Assembly (NCBI GenBank): GCA_947632525.1
Contig: CANRPQ010000007.1
Location: forward strand, 1 to 23,680
Direction of reading: 5' to 3'
DNA length: 23,680 nucleotides
From: an uncultured Clostridia bacterium
GTDB lineage: Bacteria; Bacillota; Clostridia; TANB77; CAG-508
A program made the position numbers and the translations under genes. Below, piece after piece: positions 1 through 7,637 of the stretch (its first letter is position 1; each line of letters begins with the position of its first letter). The notes beneath the pieces are model-generated. The model searched no databases and was not told the origin of the DNA. It saw only the letters and a program-made list of their open reading frames with translations.

Positions 1-92
1 TATAAGAAAAATATTAAATAAAATAATGTATGGATAATATCAGAAGTGGTGTTTCCCACAAAAAGTTTATGCAATGATATTTTATAAAACTA

Positions 93-121
93 TTGCATTT
101 ATTAGCAAAATATGTTAATAT
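93..121 (+). promoter_or_regulatory. Possible rpsO promoter (weak -35, extended -10)
   Basis: TTGCAT at 93-98 and TAATAT at 116-121 are separated by 17 bases, and a TG one base before the -10 makes it an extended -10 type. Matches to consensus are only partial. Transcription would start near 128, so the hairpin at 129-142 would sit at the extreme 5' end of the mRNA. The inverted repeat ATGCAAT (69-75) / ATTGCAT (92-98) overlaps the -35 and could be a protein site or the tail of an upstream transcript. Confidence 0.35.
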
Positions 122-128
122 ATTTAAT

Positions 129-142
129 GTGCGTATGCGCAC
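129..142 (+). other. 5' hairpin in the rpsO leader
   Basis: GTGCG (129-133) and CGCAC (138-142) form a perfect GC-rich 5-bp stem with a TATG loop, which stands out in this AT-rich DNA. If the promoter call is right it begins the transcript and could protect it from 5' decay. S15 leaders in several bacteria are autoregulatory, but I cannot match this one to a known S15-binding structure. Bases 1-92 hold no complete gene; they may contain the last codons of an upstream gene. Confidence 0.45.
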
Positions 143-221
143 AAACTACCTTTTACTTAACTTAAGGAAAAAACTCCACTTAGGTTCAGTTTAAGGCAAA
201 TTTAAATAAGGAGGAAAAATT

Positions 222-485
222 ATGACAAAGGAAAGAAAACAAGAAATCATTGAAACTTATAGAAGAGATGAAAAAGACACTGGTTCACCAGAAGTTCAAA
301 TTGCTCTTTTAACAGAAAGAATCAATGAATTAACAACACATTTAAAAGTTCATGTAAAAGATAACCATTCTAGAAGAGGACTTTTGAAAATGGTAGGTGC
401 AAGAAGAAATCTACTTAACTACTTATCTAAGAAAGATATTCAAAGATATAGAGACATAGTTGAAAAATTAGGACTAAGAAAATAA
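222..485 (+). CDS. rpsO: 30S ribosomal protein S15
   Basis: An 87-residue protein of normal S15 length (about 88-89). The family signature is clear: an N-terminal helix with GSPEVQIALLTERI, then HSRRGLLKMVGARRNLLNYL in the 16S rRNA-binding core, and a basic C-terminus. S15 is a primary binder of the 16S central domain, at the three-way junction of helices 20-22, and nucleates assembly of the small-subunit platform. AAGGAGG at 208-214 is seven bases before the ATG. It is followed by pnp, the classic rpsO-pnp order, with a terminator-like hairpin between them. Confidence 0.98.
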   Translation: MTKERKQEIIETYRRDEKDTGSPEVQIALLTERINELTTHLKVHVKDNHSRRGLLKMVGARRNLLNYLSKKDIQRYRDIVEKLGLRK

Positions 486-493
486 TAAAAGAC

Positions 494-532
494 AAAATGG
501 ACATTTCACAATTTAGTAAGATGTCCATTTTT
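494..532 (+). terminator. Terminator or attenuator between rpsO and pnp
   Basis: AAAATGGACAT (494-504) pairs perfectly over 11 bp with ATGTCCATTTT (521-531), with a 16-base loop and a short T run at the end of the right arm. It begins nine bases after the rpsO stop. I found no convincing promoter between it and pnp, so pnp is probably transcribed by partial read-through, making this an attenuator or an RNA processing site rather than a full stop. Confidence 0.7.
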
Positions 533-555
533 CAAAGCCTATTAAAAAACCAGAT

Positions 556-658
556 TTTAACAATACTAAAATTAGAATGTAGCTTGTATTATAAGCTATA
601 CTGAAAATTATTATAAATAGCTCATAATAGAGGTTACGCTAATTTTGTATTGTTTAAA
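556..658 (+). ncRNA. Structured pnp leader (long closing helix, two inner hairpins)
   Basis: Bases 556-575 pair with 639-658: TTTAA (556-560)/TTAAA (654-658), CAATAC (561-566)/GTATTG (647-652), and AAAATTAG (568-575)/CTAATTTT (639-646), with only T567 and T653 bulged. The 63-nt interior holds two hairpins, TAGCTT/AAGCTA (580-585/593-598) and TATTAT/ATAATA (609-614/624-629), giving a three-way junction. A further hairpin, GACAA/TTGTC (671-675/679-683), lies next to the ribosome binding site. The architecture and short sequence blocks recur in the typA leader. The pairing is read by eye; function is inferred. Confidence 0.5.
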
Positions 659-685
659 TATAATTTTAAGGACAAGTATTGTCAG

Positions 686-691
686 AAAGGA
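686..691 (+). promoter_or_regulatory. RBS that fixes the pnp start
   Basis: AAAGGA lies nine bases before the ATG at 701, favouring that start over the in-frame ATG at 650, which lies inside the structured leader and has no ribosome binding site. Confidence 0.75.
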
Positions 692-700
692 ATAAAATTT

Positions 701-2812
701 ATGTTTAAAATTTATGAAACAGAATTAGCAGGAAGAAAACTAACAATTGAAACAGGAAAAATTGCAGAACTTGCAAATGGAAGCGTAATGGTTCGTTACG
801 GAGAAACTGTAGTTATGGTTAATGTAACTGCAGCAAAAGAACCAAAAGAAGGAATAGACTTTTTCCCACTATCAGTAGATTATGAAGAAAAGTTATATTC
901 AGTAGGTAAAATTCCAGGTGGATTTACAAAAAGAGAAGGAAAACCAGCTGATAAAGCTATTTTAACTTCAAGAGCAATTGACAGACCTTTAAGACCACTA
1001 TTCCCAAAGGATTTCAGAAATGATACATGTGTAGTAGCAACTGTATTATCTGTAGAACCAGATAACAGCCCAGAAGTATGTGCTATGATAGGTGCATCAG
1101 CAGCATTATCTATTTCAGATATTCCATTCGGCGGACCAACAGCAGCAGTTAATGTTGGATATGTAGATGACAAAATTATTATAAACCCAACATTGGAACA
1201 AAGAGAAAAAAGTAAATTAAGATTAACAGTAGCAGGAACATTAGAAAAAATTACTATGATTGAGGCAGGAGCAGATGAACTTTCTAATGAAACTATGCTA
1301 GAAGCTATCAAACAAGCCCATGTAGAAATTAAAAAGATTTGTAACTTTATTACAGATATAAAAAATGAGATAGGAAAACCAAAATTTGAATACAAATCTT
1401 TTGCAACAGACCCAGAAGTATATGCAGAAATTAAAGAAAACTTTGAAGAAAGAATGTACCAAGATGTACAAGCTGTTGATAAAACAGTAAGAGATGAGAA
1501 CATTGAAAAAATTACTGAAGATATTACAAACTATTTTATAGAAAAATACGGTGAAGAAGCAGCAGAGGAAAAGAAAACTGATATTGCAGATAGTATACAT
1601 GATTTAGAAAAAGCATGTGTTAGAAAAATGATTTTAGAAGAACATAAACGTCCAGACGGAAGAGCAATAGATGAAATTAGACCTTTATCATGTGAAGTAG
1701 GCGTTCTTCCTAGAGTACATGGTAGTGCAATATTCACAAGAGGACAAACTCAAGTAATGTCAATAGTAACACTAGGAATGAAAAGTGAAGAGCAAATACT
1801 AGATGGATTAGATGAGGAAACAGCAAAAAGATATATGCATCAATATAACTTCCCACCATACAGCGTAGGAGAAGCAAGAACATCAAAGGCACCAGGAAGA
1901 AGAGAAATAGGTCATGGAGCATTAGCAGAAAAAGCACTAGTTCCAGTAATTCCTTCAGAAGATGAATTTCCATATTCTATTCGTGTGGTATCAGAAGTAC
2001 TTTCATCTAATGGATCAACATCACAAGCAAGTATCTGCGGAAGTACACTTGCACTAATGGATGCAGGTGTTCCTATTAAAAAGCCAGTAGCTGGTATTTC
2101 TACAGGATTAGTTACAGATAAAAATGATCCAAGTAGATACATCATGCTTACTGACATTCAAGGAATTGAAGATTTCTTTGGAGATATGGATTTCAAAGTT
2201 GGTGGAACAAAAGATGGTATTACAGCTATTCAAGTAGACATTAAAATAGACGGACTAACATATGATATCATTAAAGAAGCTTTTGAAAGAACAAAAGTAG
2301 CAAGAGATTATATTTTGGATAATGTAATGCTACCAGTTATTAGCAAGCCAAGAGAAGACATTTCTAAATATGCACCAAAAATCATGACAACAACAATTAG
2401 CACAGATAAAATTAAAGACGTTATTGGACCTAGCGGAAAAATGATTAATAAAATTATAGATGCAACAGGTGTCAAAATTGATATTTCAGAGGATGGTAAA
2501 GTATTTGTATATGGAACCGAAAGTGAAAACTGTCAAAAAGCTATGGAAATGATTTTAGATGTTGCAAAAGTAATTGAAGAAGGAAATATATATACAGGAA
2601 CAGTAACTAGAATTATGCCATTTGGAGCATTTGTTGATTTAGGTGGCGGAAATGAAGGACTATTACATATTTCTAAAATTTCTAGTAAAAGAGTAGAAAA
2701 AGTAGAAGATGTATTAAATATAGGAGACGAAGTTACAGTTAAAGTTGACGAAATTGATAATCAAGGTAGAATTAACTTAAACATGAAAGTTTTAGAAGCA
2801 AACCCACAATAA
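701..2812 (+). CDS. pnp: Polyribonucleotide nucleotidyltransferase (PNPase)
   Basis: PNPase degrades RNA 3' to 5' using phosphate, releasing nucleoside diphosphates, as a trimeric ring. From the ATG at 701 it is 703 residues, the normal length, and begins FKIYETELAGRKLTIETG as the family does. Order: first RNase PH domain, a helical linker, a second RNase PH domain starting near RPDGRAIDEIRPL, with the active-site segment GDMDFKVGGTKDG near residue 495, a KH domain with GPSG as its GxxG loop near 576, and a C-terminal S1 domain from about 631 (GTVTRIMPFGAFVDL). A longer form from 650 would add 17 residues from the leader and is unlikely. Expression probably depends on read-through from rpsO and on the leader fold. 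Confidence 0.97.
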   Translation: MFKIYETELAGRKLTIETGKIAELANGSVMVRYGETVVMVNVTAAKEPKEGIDFFPLSVDYEEKLYSVGKIPGGFTKREGKPADKAILTSRAIDRPLRPLFPKDFRNDTCVVATVLSVEPDNSPEVCAMIGASAALSISDIPFGGPTAAVNVGYVDDKIIINPTLEQREKSKLRLTVAGTLEKITMIEAGADELSNETMLEAIKQAHVEIKKICNFITDIKNEIGKPKFEYKSFATDPEVYAEIKENFEERMYQDVQAVDKTVRDENIEKITEDITNYFIEKYGEEAAEEKKTDIADSIHDLEKACVRKMILEEHKRPDGRAIDEIRPLSCEVGVLPRVHGSAIFTRGQTQVMSIVTLGMKSEEQILDGLDEETAKRYMHQYNFPPYSVGEARTSKAPGRREIGHGALAEKALVPVIPSEDEFPYSIRVVSEVLSSNGSTSQASICGSTLALMDAGVPIKKPVAGISTGLVTDKNDPSRYIMLTDIQGIEDFFGDMDFKVGGTKDGITAIQVDIKIDGLTYDIIKEAFERTKVARDYILDNVMLPVISKPREDISKYAPKIMTTTISTDKIKDVIGPSGKMINKIIDATGVKIDISEDGKVFVYGTESENCQKAMEMILDVAKVIEEGNIYTGTVTRIMPFGAFVDLGGGNEGLLHISKISSKRVEKVEDVLNIGDEVTVKVDEIDNQGRINLNMKVLEANPQ

Positions 2813-2817
2813 AAACA

Positions 2818-2839
2818 TTAATAAATATGAATTTATTAA
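2818..2839 (+). other. AT-only hairpin after pnp
   Basis: TTAATAAAT (2818-2826) pairs with ATTTATTAA (2831-2839) around a 4-base loop, six bases past the pnp stop. There is no T run after it, so it is a poor intrinsic terminator, but it could protect the mRNA 3' end. Confidence 0.3.
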
Positions 2840-2865
2840 GAATAATTTAAATATAAATATAAAAG

Positions 2866-2894
2866 TTGCAAAAAATAATATAAAAGAGTATAAT
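2866..2894 (+). promoter_or_regulatory. Sigma-A-type promoter for the GT2 gene
   Basis: TTGCAA (2866-2871), a 17-base spacer, and a perfect TATAAT (2889-2894). The predicted start near 2901 gives a leader of about 40 bases before the ATG at 2942. Confidence 0.7.
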
Positions 2895-2941
2895 TAAAAT
2901 GTAAAATTTCAAAAGCAAAGAAATTAATAAAGGAGAAAAAA

Positions 2942-4198
2942 ATGGAATACCTATACATTGTGCAACAAGCATTAGTGTGGATAATTACAATATTTTGGTT
3001 ATATCAGCTTATTATTAGTGTTTGTTCATTAATAAAATTAAAAGATAAACCAATGATATCAAATAAAAATCATCGTTTTATGGCGATTATACCAGCACAC
3101 AATGAAGAAAACGTAATAGAAGAATTAATAGAAAGCTTAAAAAAACAAGATTACCCAAAAGATTTATTTGATATATATGTTATTGCAGATAACTGTACAG
3201 ATAACACAGCACAAGTTTCAAAAAATGCAGGGGCTATTGTTTATGAAAGATTTGACTCAGAAAAGAAAACAAAAGGATATGCATTAGACTGGTTTTTAAA
3301 ACAAAAAATAAAAGAAGATGCACAATATGATGCTTTCTGTATTTTTGATGCAGATAATATTGTAGATAAAAATTTTATTAAAAATATGAATAAAAAGCTT
3401 TGCCAAGGAGAAGAAGTAGTTCAAGGATATAGAGATATTAAAAACCCAACAGACAACTGGATTACAGCAGGGTATGCAATTTTCTATTGGACAATGAACC
3501 GCTTTTACCATTTAGCAAGATATAATATTGGATTATCTCCATTAATTAATGGTACAGGTTTTATGGTAAAATTTGATGTGGTAAAACCAAATGGCTGGGA
3601 TACAAAAACATTAACAGAAGATATTGAATTTTCATTAAAAAGAATTATAAAAGGTAAAAGATTAGGTTGGGCAACAGATGCAATTGTTTATGACGAGCAA
3701 CCATTAGGGTTTATGCAAAGTTGGAAACAAAGAACAAGATGGACAGTTGGTCACATGCAATGCATTAAAGAGTATACAAAACCATTAATACTATCAATAA
3801 AAGAACACAAAACAATGATGAACTTTGACGGATTTTTATATATCATTGGTAGTATACCAATGTTCGTTGCAACACTTATATTATTACTTTTAAACTTTAT
3901 AATGTATGCTGGAAATGGAATGACAGCAACAGAATTAATAATTAATGTTTTAAGATATATTATTCCAACATTTTTATTACCAATAGGTACAGCCATAGTA
4001 ATTATGTGGTTAGATAAGAGACCAATAAAACCAATGATTAAAGGGTTGTTATGTTATCCTTTATTCTTAGGATCATGGTTATTAATTAACTTTAAATGTT
4101 TATTCAAACGTGATACATCTTGGGATAAAATTGAACATGTTAGAAAAATTAATATTGCAGAAGTAAAAGAAATTAGTACAGAAGAAGTTAAAAATTAA
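2942..4198 (+). CDS. Membrane-bound family 2 glycosyltransferase (synthase-like)
   Basis: A 418-residue protein with an N-terminal membrane helix (about 7-29), a cytoplasmic GT-A domain and about three C-terminal membrane helices (about 290-395). The GT2 signs are present: PAHNEENVIEELIESL at the nucleotide-sugar site, DAD at 136-138 for metal and donor, TED ending at 227 as catalytic base region, and QRTRW at 263-267, the QxxRW motif of processive synthases such as cellulose, hyaluronan and poly-GlcNAc synthases. It probably makes or extends a glycan or glycolipid at the membrane. There is no PilZ domain and no BcsB or PgaB-type partner next to it. It has its own promoter and terminator, so it forms a single-gene unit. 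Substrate and polymer cannot be read from the sequence. Confidence 0.85.
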   Translation: MEYLYIVQQALVWIITIFWLYQLIISVCSLIKLKDKPMISNKNHRFMAIIPAHNEENVIEELIESLKKQDYPKDLFDIYVIADNCTDNTAQVSKNAGAIVYERFDSEKKTKGYALDWFLKQKIKEDAQYDAFCIFDADNIVDKNFIKNMNKKLCQGEEVVQGYRDIKNPTDNWITAGYAIFYWTMNRFYHLARYNIGLSPLINGTGFMVKFDVVKPNGWDTKTLTEDIEFSLKRIIKGKRLGWATDAIVYDEQPLGFMQSWKQRTRWTVGHMQCIKEYTKPLILSIKEHKTMMNFDGFLYIIGSIPMFVATLILLLLNFIMYAGNGMTATELIINVLRYIIPTFLLPIGTAIVIMWLDKRPIKPMIKGLLCYPLFLGSWLLINFKCLFKRDTSWDKIEHVRKINIAEVKEISTEEVKN

Positions 4199-4212
4199 GC
4201 AAAATTTAAAAG

Positions 4213-4258
4213 AAAGGGGCACGAGTTAGATTTTTCTGATTTTGTGCCCACTTTTAAT
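4213..4258 (+). terminator. Rho-independent terminator after the GT2 gene
   Basis: GGGCAC (4217-4222) pairs with GTGCCC (4244-4249), flanked by AAAG/CTTT across one bulged A, with a smaller inner stem TTAGA/TCTGA, followed by a T-rich stretch. It is GC-rich for this DNA and lies just after the GT2 stop. Confidence 0.75.
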
Positions 4259-4307
4259 ATATGTTTTTTAATATTATAAAAAATGTTATAAAAGAGGAAG
4301 TAATTAA

Positions 4308-4979
4308 ATGAATAAAATAATAAAGAAGGTTATAATAGTGATGAGTATTATTGTATTAATAATTATAATTTTATTACTTTCAATTAACTTTTTCATAATT
4401 TTCCAAACCAAAGACAAAATTTTAACAGAAGAACAAGCAAAAGAATTAACTGATATAGATTGCATTCTAATATTAGGTGCAGGAATATGGGGTGACAATC
4501 CAAGCCCTATGTTAGAAGATAGACTATTACAGGGAATATCTTTATACAAAAACGAAATATCTCCTAAAATAATAATGAGTGGAGATCATGGAAAAGAAAA
4601 TTACGATGAAGTAAATGTAATGAAAAAGTTTGCAATAGATAGAGATGTGAAATCAGAAGATATTTTTATGGATCATGCGGGATTCTCTACATATGACAGT
4701 CTTTACAGAGTAAAAGAAATTTTTCAAGCTAAAAAAATTATTATAGTAACACAAAAATATCATATGTATAGAGCACTATATACTGCAAAACAATTAGGAA
4801 TAGAAGCATATGGAGTCAACTCAGATCCAAGAAAATATGCAGGGCAATCTCTAAGGGAATTAAGAGAGATATTAGCAAGAGATAAAGATTGCATAAAGTG
4901 CATTTTTAAACCTAATCCAACTTGTTTAGGTGATACTATTCCAGTAAGTGGCAATGGAGACATAACAAACGATAAATAA
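4308..4979 (+). CDS. SanA/YdcF-like DUF218 envelope protein
   Basis: A 223-residue protein with one N-terminal membrane helix (about 5-30) and an outward-facing DUF218 domain from about 48. The domain shows LILGAGIWGDNPSPMLEDRL, IIMSGDHG, DHAGFSTYDSLYR and VTQKYHMYRAL, plus the C-terminal KPNPT and IPVSGNG block of SanA-type members. SanA in enteric bacteria affects envelope permeability and vancomycin resistance at high temperature; the biochemical activity of the family is not settled. GAGGA lies about eight bases before the ATG. It starts the run ydcF-like, ATPase, cmk, galE, LCP, which fits a wall or envelope role. Confidence 0.85.
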   Translation: MNKIIKKVIIVMSIIVLIIIILLLSINFFIIFQTKDKILTEEQAKELTDIDCILILGAGIWGDNPSPMLEDRLLQGISLYKNEISPKIIMSGDHGKENYDEVNVMKKFAIDRDVKSEDIFMDHAGFSTYDSLYRVKEIFQAKKIIIVTQKYHMYRALYTAKQLGIEAYGVNSDPRKYAGQSLRELREILARDKDCIKCIFKPNPTCLGDTIPVSGNGDITNDK

Positions 4980-5018
4980 AAAATGAAAATATTAAAATAT
5001 ATAAGCAAAAATAAAAAA

Positions 5019-5022
5019 GGAG
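5019..5022 (+). promoter_or_regulatory. RBS selecting a TTG start
   Basis: GGAG ends nine bases before the TTG at 5032. The next in-frame ATG, at 5047, is 24 bases from it, too far for normal initiation, so the TTG is the likely start. Confidence 0.7.
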
Positions 5023-5031
5023 AGAAGAAAC

Positions 5032-5913
5032 TTGGCACTTTTTAACATGAATAACATTAATTTAAATTTAAATCCAGTAGAAGAAACCAAAGTATATGCT
5101 TTTATTGGTCCGTCTGGTACAGGAAAAAGCTATCGTGCACAAATGGTAGCAAACGAAAATCATATTAACTATATTATAGATGACGGACTATTAATCAATG
5201 AAAATGATGTAATTGCAGGAACTTCTGCTAAAAAAGCACCTACTAAAATAGAAACAGTAAAAAAAGCTATCTTTGTAAATGAAAAAGATAGAAACGAAAT
5301 GAAGAAGGCTATTAGAAAGTGTAGACCAGAATCCATATTAATATTGGGTACTTCTGACGGAATGATAGATAAAATTATAAGTAATTTAGGGTTACCAAAA
5401 CCTTGCAAAAGAATATATATTCAAGATGTTGCTACAGAAGCAGAAATGGAAACTGCAAAAAGAATACGAACAACACAAGGAAAACATGTTATTCCTGTAC
5501 CTACATTTGAAATAAAAAAAGACTTCTCAGGATACATACTAGACCCTTTACAAATTTTTAAATTTAAAGGAAAAGGTAATGACCCATACATGACAGAAAA
5601 ATCTATTATAAGGCCAACATTCAGCTATATGGGTAATTTTACAATCTCAGACACTGTATTTAGACAAATTGCAGAATATTTAGCAAAAAGAACAGAGGCA
5701 ATATATAAAGTTATGAGAATTCGAGTAGAAAGCACACCAGAAGGGCCTAATATTTATATGGAAGTTTCTATTAATTATGGCTATAATATTCTAGATACAT
5801 TAAGGGAATTTAAAGAAAAAATAAAGAAAGAAATTGAAAGATTAACTACTATGAATGTACAGCAGGTAACAATTGTTGCAAAAGGAATTCATATGCCAGA
5901 AGAACAAAAATAA
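5032..5913 (+). CDS. P-loop ATPase with C-terminal Asp23/Gls24-like domain
   Basis: A 293-residue protein with two parts. Residues 21-33 give a beta strand and Walker A loop GPSGTGKS (26-33); DD at 50-51 and the hydrophobic strand SILILGTSDG (about 101-110) look like other parts of a nucleotide-binding fold. From about 196 the sequence resembles the Asp23/Gls24 (DUF322) alkaline-shock/envelope-stress fold: strand, helix NILDTLREFKEKIKKEIERL, and a final strand VQQVTIVAKGI. In Staphylococcus, Asp23 is membrane-associated through AmaP; the role of this combined form is unknown to me. No membrane segment is seen. It lies 52 bases after the SanA-like gene and 23 bases before cmk. The P-loop assignment is strong; the Asp23 assignment rests on pattern recognition only. 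Confidence 0.75.
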   Translation: MALFNMNNINLNLNPVEETKVYAFIGPSGTGKSYRAQMVANENHINYIIDDGLLINENDVIAGTSAKKAPTKIETVKKAIFVNEKDRNEMKKAIRKCRPESILILGTSDGMIDKIISNLGLPKPCKRIYIQDVATEAEMETAKRIRTTQGKHVIPVPTFEIKKDFSGYILDPLQIFKFKGKGNDPYMTEKSIIRPTFSYMGNFTISDTVFRQIAEYLAKRTEAIYKVMRIRVESTPEGPNIYMEVSINYGYNILDTLREFKEKIKKEIERLTTMNVQQVTIVAKGIHMPEEQK

Positions 5914-5936
5914 ATATAAATAACGGAGGAAATATT

Positions 5937-6608
5937 ATGTCATTTGTTGTAGCAATAGACGGACCAGCAGGAACAGGAAAAGGAACAATTACAAAATTAA
6001 TAGCGCAAGAACTAAAACTTGTTAACATAGATACAGGAGCAATGTATAGATGTGTCACGTTACAAGCGTTAAAACAAGGAATTAATACAATAGAAAAAAA
6101 GGAAGAACTAATTAATATAGCAAAAAATATTTATATACAATTAGAAAACTATAATGGTGAACAAAAAATACTATTAAATGGAGAAGATGTAACCTCAGAA
6201 ATAAGAAGTATAGAAGTATCAGGCTTTGTTTCACCAGTGTCTTCTATTCCAGAAATTCGTGAATTAATGGTAGACTTACAAAGAAAAATGGCAGAAGGAA
6301 AAGATGTAATAATGGAAGGTAGAGATATCACAACAGTTGTATTTCCTAATGCTAATGTAAAAATATATTTGGATGCAGATGTAGAAGAAAGAGCCAAAAG
6401 AAGGTATAAAGAAAACATTGCAAAAGGAATGAAAGAAACTTATGAAGAAATACTAGACAAAATAAAAACCAGAGATTATAATGATATGCATAAAGAAGTT
6501 GGTGCTTTAAAAATTGCAGAAGATGCAATAGTTATAGACACTACTAAAATGTCAATAGAAGAAGTAAAAAATAAAGTAAAGGATATTATTCTAGAAAGGT
6601 GGAAATAA
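5937..6608 (+). CDS. cmk: Cytidylate kinase
   Basis: CMP/dCMP kinase, which phosphorylates CMP and dCMP with ATP for RNA, DNA and CDP-linked precursors. 223 residues, normal for the family (about 220-230). It shows AIDGPAGTGKGT as the P-loop (5-16), DTGAMYR in the CMP site, EGRDITTVVFP for nucleotide binding, and the lid region DVEERAKRRYKE. The P-loop reads GTGKGT rather than the more common GAGKST, an acceptable variant. CGGAGG lies eight bases before the ATG. Its last codons carry the ribosome binding site of galE, with one base between stop and start, so the two are translationally coupled. Confidence 0.95.
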   Translation: MSFVVAIDGPAGTGKGTITKLIAQELKLVNIDTGAMYRCVTLQALKQGINTIEKKEELINIAKNIYIQLENYNGEQKILLNGEDVTSEIRSIEVSGFVSPVSSIPEIRELMVDLQRKMAEGKDVIMEGRDITTVVFPNANVKIYLDADVEERAKRRYKENIAKGMKETYEEILDKIKTRDYNDMHKEVGALKIAEDAIVIDTTKMSIEEVKNKVKDIILERWK

Positions 6609-6609
6609 T

Positions 6610-7635
6610 ATGGCTATCTTATTACCAGGTGGAGCAGGATACATTGGAAGTCATACAGCTGTAGAATTATTAAATGCAGGAAAAGAAATAATTATAATAG
6701 ACAATTTTTCTAATAGTAAACCAGAAGTCATCGATAAAATAAAGCAAATTACAGGAAAAGACTTTAAATTCTATGAAGTAGATTGCTTAGATAGACAATC
6801 TTTGGAAAAGGTATTTGAGGAAAATGATATTGATGCTGTAATCAATTTTGCTGGATTTAAAGCAGTTGGTGAATCTGTAAAAGAACCATTAAAATACTAT
6901 CATAATAATATAACAGGAGCAGTTGTGCTATTACAAACTATGCAAAAATATGGTGTAAAAAAATTTGTATTTAGCTCTTCAGCAACTGTTTATGGCGATA
7001 GAGGAAAAGAAATAAAATATGTAGAAACTATGAAAAGAGGCGAAACTACAAATCCTTACGGAACCACTAAATCTATGATAGAAAAAATATTAGAGGATGT
7101 ATATTTTGCTGATAATGACTGGGACATTGCACTTCTTAGATACTTTAATCCAGTAGGAGCACATGAAAGCGGACTAATAGGAGAAAATCCACAAGGAATA
7201 CCAAATAATTTAATGCCATACATTATGAAAGTAGCAAATAAAGAACTAGACCATTTAAACATATTTGGAAACGATTATAAAGAAACAAAAGATGGAACTG
7301 GTGCTAGAGACTTTCTACACGTTGTAGACCTAGCAAAAGGACATTTAAAAGCATTAGAAAAGTTGGAAAAAGAAAAATCAGGATTATATGTATATAATTT
7401 AGGAACAGGTACACCATATACAGTACAAGAAATGGTTGATACATTTAAAAGAACAAATAATGTTGATGTTCCATATGAATATGTAGGAAGAAGAGCAGGA
7501 GATTTACCAATTTTCTATGCAGATAGTACAAAAGCAAAAAAAGAACTTGACTGGACAGCAGAGAAAACTTTAGAAGATATGTGTAAAGATTCATGGAATT
7601 ACATAAAACAAATGGAAAAAAATAAAGGAGAATAA
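6610..7635 (+). CDS. galE: UDP-glucose 4-epimerase
   Basis: Interconverts UDP-glucose and UDP-galactose (and often the N-acetyl forms) with bound NAD+. 341 residues, typical length. An extended short-chain dehydrogenase fold with GGAGYIGSH as the NAD loop (7-15), NFAGFKAVGES, SSSATVYG with the catalytic Ser/Thr region, and the YxxxK pair in NPYGTTK; the substrate part has RYFNPVGAH and ARDFLHVVDLAKGH. It sits directly after cmk and three bases before the LCP gene, and about 1.3 kb before the polysaccharide locus, for which it is the only obvious nucleotide-sugar gene in the window. Confidence 0.95.
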   Translation: MAILLPGGAGYIGSHTAVELLNAGKEIIIIDNFSNSKPEVIDKIKQITGKDFKFYEVDCLDRQSLEKVFEENDIDAVINFAGFKAVGESVKEPLKYYHNNITGAVVLLQTMQKYGVKKFVFSSSATVYGDRGKEIKYVETMKRGETTNPYGTTKSMIEKILEDVYFADNDWDIALLRYFNPVGAHESGLIGENPQGIPNNLMPYIMKVANKELDHLNIFGNDYKETKDGTGARDFLHVVDLAKGHLKALEKLEKEKSGLYVYNLGTGTPYTVQEMVDTFKRTNNVDVPYEYVGRRAGDLPIFYADSTKAKKELDWTAEKTLEDMCKDSWNYIKQMEKNKGE

Positions 7636-7637
7636 AA

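Noticed and set aside
650..700. 17-residue N-terminal extension of PNPase
   Set aside because: The region pairs with upstream bases in the leader helix, has no RBS, and family members start at the ATG at 701.
880..1503. 207-codon open frame on the - strand within pnp
   Set aside because: It lies wholly inside a certain pnp coding region, its protein is Ser/Ile-rich with no recognisable domain, and it is a by-product of codon bias in the opposite strand.
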